DNA of 64,000 nt from assembly GCA_964019335.1 (NCBI GenBank), contig OZ025701.1:124001-188000 (forward strand), written 5' to 3'. Shown in pieces: positions 60,624-64,000 of the stretch. This DNA comes from Diplonema japonicum (Eukaryota > Euglenozoa > Diplonemea > Diplonemida > Diplonemidae). Below the pieces are notes generated by a model. It was given only the letters and a program-made list of their open reading frames with translations, had not been told where the DNA came from and did no database searches. Each line of letters opens with the position of its first letter. The first letter of the stretch is position 1. The translations under genes were made by a program, and so were the position numbers.

Positions 60624-63600
60624 CTACGTTTGTATATGCAGCAAGCTCTCCCAGTGCGCGGAGGTCGCCTGAAGGGTTGTGACGGTGTGGATGCAGGACG
60701 CGAAGGGAGACGCAGATGGAACGGACGCAATGATTCTGGCAATGGAAGAAGGAAGTTCGTGAGGGGCGGTGGAGATATCGTTAGGGAGGTGCCTGATGTT
60801 GGAGCTGAGCTTACGCATGCTGTCGGCGATCTTCGTCCAACCGGGAGAAGTGTAGATGGCGGAAGCTGCAGTGAGCCGCATGAAAGACATAAGCAGCTCA
60901 GTACGTGTAGATGCCACCCCAATCACGGGGTACATGTCAAGGCGGGATCTGGAGGCAAGCTGCACCAACGCGACAGTGTCTGCACTGTACTCATGAGCTG
61001 CAGGCCCGCCCACCATGTTCGAAGCTATACAGCTCGACACACACAGTGAGACGAGCACTTCTGCGTCGCCCTCCTCAGCAGACACTTCAATCCAGTTTCC
61101 ACTGTATTTCGGTGCATGCCACCCGCAGTAGCCATCCTTCGTGCAGAAGACAGACGTGTACTTCTCCCCGTTGATGGTCACTTCGAACAACACACCATGT
61201 TTCGGGAGCATTATCTGGATGGGGTCACCACTTGCAGGCGCTGTCAGCCCAGTGTGCAACGGGATCCCCACGGCGACCTGCTTCCCATCCCCCATCATAT
61301 TCCCCGAGCACACGTTGCTCACAACATATGATGCCCGGACACCTTCTACACTGCTAAAAAGCTCCAGGGGTGCAGTAAATTCACTGTCACCTATTCTGCA
61401 CACAAATTGCATTGCAGCAATCACCCCAAGACCTGCAGCTACGTTGCTCGTCAACTTATTCAGAACCTCGGAGAACACACTGTCCAGCCCAGTCTGTCGG
61501 TCCCCATATGACGATTTGCCAAGCTCTATTGCAAGATCTGTGTCGAAGCTGAACGGTGTCTTGATGCAGTCTCTGTAGGGGTGGTTAAGATTCTCTTGGC
61601 TGCAGCTCATACATATCGTCACCAACCAGACAGTCGATGGTCGAGGTACTGCCGCCTTCCATGAGAGCAGCCCTGTACATATAAGTACATATAGATATAA
61701 ACACATACAAAGTCACCGTGGTTAAAGGCTTGGAGTGACGTGCGACCTCATCAATGATGCACTCCTGGTGCCTGTCCATGTACTGTGAGCGGAGTTTCCT
61801 TGCAACTGGGCTGCCCGCTTCAGGAACTGCTTCAACGGAGGAATAGATCTGCCGTGGCATTGTATTGTGGTTGCATGTAGAATATACCTGCATCCCTTCA
61901 AGTGTCAAGGCCTGTGCATTCTCCTCTCTTTTCCTTCCGATGCTTACTCTCGTAACGCTAGGGGTAGTTGCTATCGGGTTCACTATTAAATCATTACATG
62001 TCTTGAGCCTGTCTTCAATCCATTCTAGACGGGTTTCTGCATCTTCTACCCCACCTCGTGTTGCCAGCTTTTCAAACCATGCATTCCACTCAGTGAGGGA
62101 GATACCACCGTCAGAGTTGGTGTCCAGTTCACGAAATAGTACCTTGGCCCCAAGTCTCTCTTGCTTCAAAACACGGAGAAGTTCGTCGCGAGACACCTCA
62201 CCGTCCTTCGAGCACTTCGCGTCAATCTCATCGAAAGCTGCTACGGATCGCTGCTTCAAAGCAGCCCATGCAGCTTCGTCACGTGCGATACGTGACACCC
62301 CTGGGCTCTGTAGTGGGTATGCTCGTGAAGATACCTTACATACCAGTGCTGCTTCGTCTGGTGTCATAATCTTGTCGCATGTCTTGAGCCTATCTCCGAT
62401 CCACTCCAGACGTGTCTCTGCCTCCTCCACCCCACCTCGTGTTGCAAGCCTTTCAAACCAGGCATTCCACTCAGTGAGGGATATCCCACCGTCAGAGTTG
62501 GTGTCCAGTTCATGGAACAAGATCTTGGCCCCGAGCCTCTCTTGCTTCAAAACACGGAGAAGTTCGTCACGAGACACCTCACCGTCTTTGGAGCACTTCG
62601 CATCGATCTCATCGAAGGCCGCTTTGGTCTTTTTGAACAACTCTTCCATTTTTTGGATGTCGTGGTGGATGCGGTCCGCTCCCTGAGAGTTGTGTCGAGA
62701 TGCAGCAAAAGCATACCAAGGAAACGGTCTCAGGAGTCGCAATTTGGTCGCACGTCGTGAGTCTGTCTTGAATCCACTCCAGACGTGTCTCTGCCTCCTC
62801 CACCCCACCTCGTGTTGCAAGCCTTTCGAACCAGGCATTCCACTCAGTGAGGGAGATACCACCGTCAGAGTTGGTGTCCAATTCATGGAATAAGATCTTG
62901 GCCCCGAGCCTCTCTTGCTTCAAAACGCGGAGAAGTTCGTCACGCGACACCTCACCATCCTTCGAGCATTTTGCATCAATCTCATCGAAGGCCGCTTTAG
63001 TCTTCTTGAACAGTTCCTCCCTCGCCTCAATATCGTGGTGGATGCGGTCCGTTCCCTGAAACAAATGCATTCTTTTTTTTTTTCAGTACTGCATACCAAA
63101 CAAAGTTCCTCGGGAGTCGCGATCTCACAGCATGTCTTCAGACGGTCTTCAATCCATTCCAGACGTGTCTCTGCCTCAGGTATGCCTCCTTTTTCTCTCA
63201 GTCTGTTGAACCAGGCATTCCACTCAGTGAGGGAGATACCACCGTCAGAGTTGGTGTCCAGTTCATGGAATAGTACCTTGGCCCCAAGCCTCTCTTGCTT
63301 CAGAACACGGAGAAGTTCGTCGCGAGACACCTCACCGTCCTTCGAGCACTTCGCGTCAATCTCATCGAAAGCTGCTGCAACTCGCTTCTTGAGCGCCACA
63401 ACTGCTTCGTTATTTTCAGCAATCCGAGTTGCACCAGTACTCTGCAAGGAGGCTTGAAAACATAAAACAATCATACCAAAGCAGGCTCTTCAGGCGTGGC
63501 AATCTCACCGCACGTCTTGAGCCTGTCCTCAATCCACTCCAGACGTGTTTCTGCCTCCTCCACCCCACCTCGTGTTGCAAGCCTTTCAAACCAGGCATTC

Positions 63601-64000
63601 CACTCAGTGAGGGATATCCCACCGTCAGAGTTGGTGTCCAGTTCATGGAACAAGATCTTGGCCCCGAGCCTCTCTTGCTTCAAAACACGGAGAAGTTCGT
63701 CACGAGACACCTCACCGTCTTTGGAGCACTTCGCATCGATCTCATCGAAGGCCGCTTTGGTCTTTTTGAACAACTCTTCCATTTTTTGGATGTCGTGGTG
63801 GATGCGGTCCGCTCCCTGAGTGCGTGTGTCAAGATGAGCATAAGCATACCAAGGAGACTTCTTCGGGCGTTGCAATCTCGCCGCACGTTTTTAACCTGTC
63901 TTGAATCCACTCCAGACGTGTCTCTGCCTCCTCCACCCCACCTCGTGTTGCAAGCCTTTCGAACCAGGCATTCCACTCAGTGAGGGAGATACCACCGTCA
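60624..64000 (-). CDS. giant EF-hand array protein, 5' part beyond the window
   Basis: At least nine exons. From the window edge: 63850-64000 (partial), 63477-63815, 63097-63441, 62717-63055, 62344-62682, 61888-62307, 61709-61848, 61613-61672 and 60624-61572; introns are 34-41 nt. Each of the six upstream exons encodes one ~113-residue module: a helix (IHHDIQKMEELFKKTKAA), a degenerate EF loop (DAKCSKDGEVSRDELL, Lys at the first ligand position), a canonical EF loop DTNSDGGISLTE, and ETRLEWIEDRLKTC. The intron phase is 0 on both sides of the repeat exons. The C-terminal ~380 residues (VLFEVTINGEKYTSVFCTK, GYCGWHAPKYSGNWIEV) are unlike the repeats and unrecognised. Calcium binding is expected. 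Number of modules upstream is unknown. Confidence 0.85.
61964..64000 (-). repeat. tandem exon array with 1133-bp higher-order period
   Basis: The EF-hand exons repeat individually about every 370-380 bp, but corresponding points in the first and fourth, second and fifth, and third and sixth copies lie 1133 bp apart (exon starts 63850/62717 and 63477/62344). Copies two and five are almost base-identical over about 290 bp including synonymous sites, whereas neighbours differ more. The duplicated unit is therefore three exons plus their introns. The array continues past the right edge. Confidence 0.8.

Noticed and set aside
61964-64000. CRISPR-like or satellite interpretation of the repeats
   Set aside because: Repeats are coding exons with EF-hands separated by canonical short introns; no spacer structure.
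1-64000. Bacterial or giant-virus origin of the contig
   Set aside because: Spliceosomal-type introns interrupt ribosomal-protein, kinesin, TTL and metabolic genes throughout, and a eukaryotic-type uS14 is present.

Overview
The window is nuclear DNA of a unicellular eukaryote. Coding blocks are GC-balanced and intron-bearing, and they are separated by intergenic DNA saturated with long A, T, G and C homopolymer runs. Genes for a kinesin, a tubulin-ligase-like enzyme, WD40/TPR/coiled-coil proteins and an ankyrin-polycystin channel suggest a flagellated or ciliated protist. I cannot name the lineage. Every host protein gene I could support (23, one of them only a candidate) lies on the minus strand. 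Such one-way gene arrays are known from euglenozoans and from dinoflagellates and relatives, but no spliced leader was identified here.

Gene models were built by eye from one recurring splice rule: donor GTATG (less often GTATT, GTATA, GTGAG/GTGTG or GTAAG), acceptor AG, and intron length about 29-64 nt. Applying it keeps every multi-exon gene in frame. Several introns are little more than a homopolymer, for example 31 A in a 39-nt intron. Exon boundaries should be accurate to 1-2 nt.

Layout by coordinate: TPR protein (3' end off the window) and a 1015-aa coiled-coil protein (1-4231); DadA-like flavoprotein (4463-5965); ankyrin-polycystin channel (7144-11055); an 87-aa basic protein; decayed channel fragment (about 12290-12610); KH/coiled-coil protein (12952-15240); a short inverted-repeat element (15754-16061); a 145-aa unknown; a Q/P/H-rich C-CAP/TBCC-like protein (18037-19961); ribosomal protein uS14 lacking zinc ligands (20347-20567); a membrane-anchored degenerate beta-lactamase-fold protein (21114-22807); GH47 mannosidase (23775-25307); TTL-like ligase (26834-28736); SPRY/coiled-coil protein; PC-esterase-like type II membrane protein; MFS transporter; a 1-kb inverted-repeat element (35066-36080); WD40/coiled-coil protein (36165-40360); a palindromic element (41468-42002); kinesin-3-like motor (42045-44180); a 5-kb repeat-rich gap with two more elements (44.2-49.4 kb); ubiquitin-like/ankyrin protein; a six-exon PAPS synthetase fused to pyrophosphatase (51723-55197); a four-exon N-acetylneuraminate-lyase/deoxyribose-phosphate-aldolase fusion (56373-58545); a 56-aa Pro/Gln-rich protein; a polyamine/amino-acid transporter (59037-60511); and a giant EF-hand array gene running off the right edge.

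The most notable points are two enzyme fusions (sialate lyase-DERA; APS kinase-ATP sulfurylase-PPase), an apparently zinc-free eukaryotic uS14, an ankyrin-polycystin hybrid channel, an EF-hand gene growing by duplication of whole phase-0 exons with a 1133-bp higher-order period, the very short and often homopolymeric introns, complete strand bias, and several unrelated short inverted-repeat element families between genes. These features do not form one pathway. Shared themes are cytoskeleton/flagellum, membrane transport, glycan/sialic-acid and sulfate metabolism.
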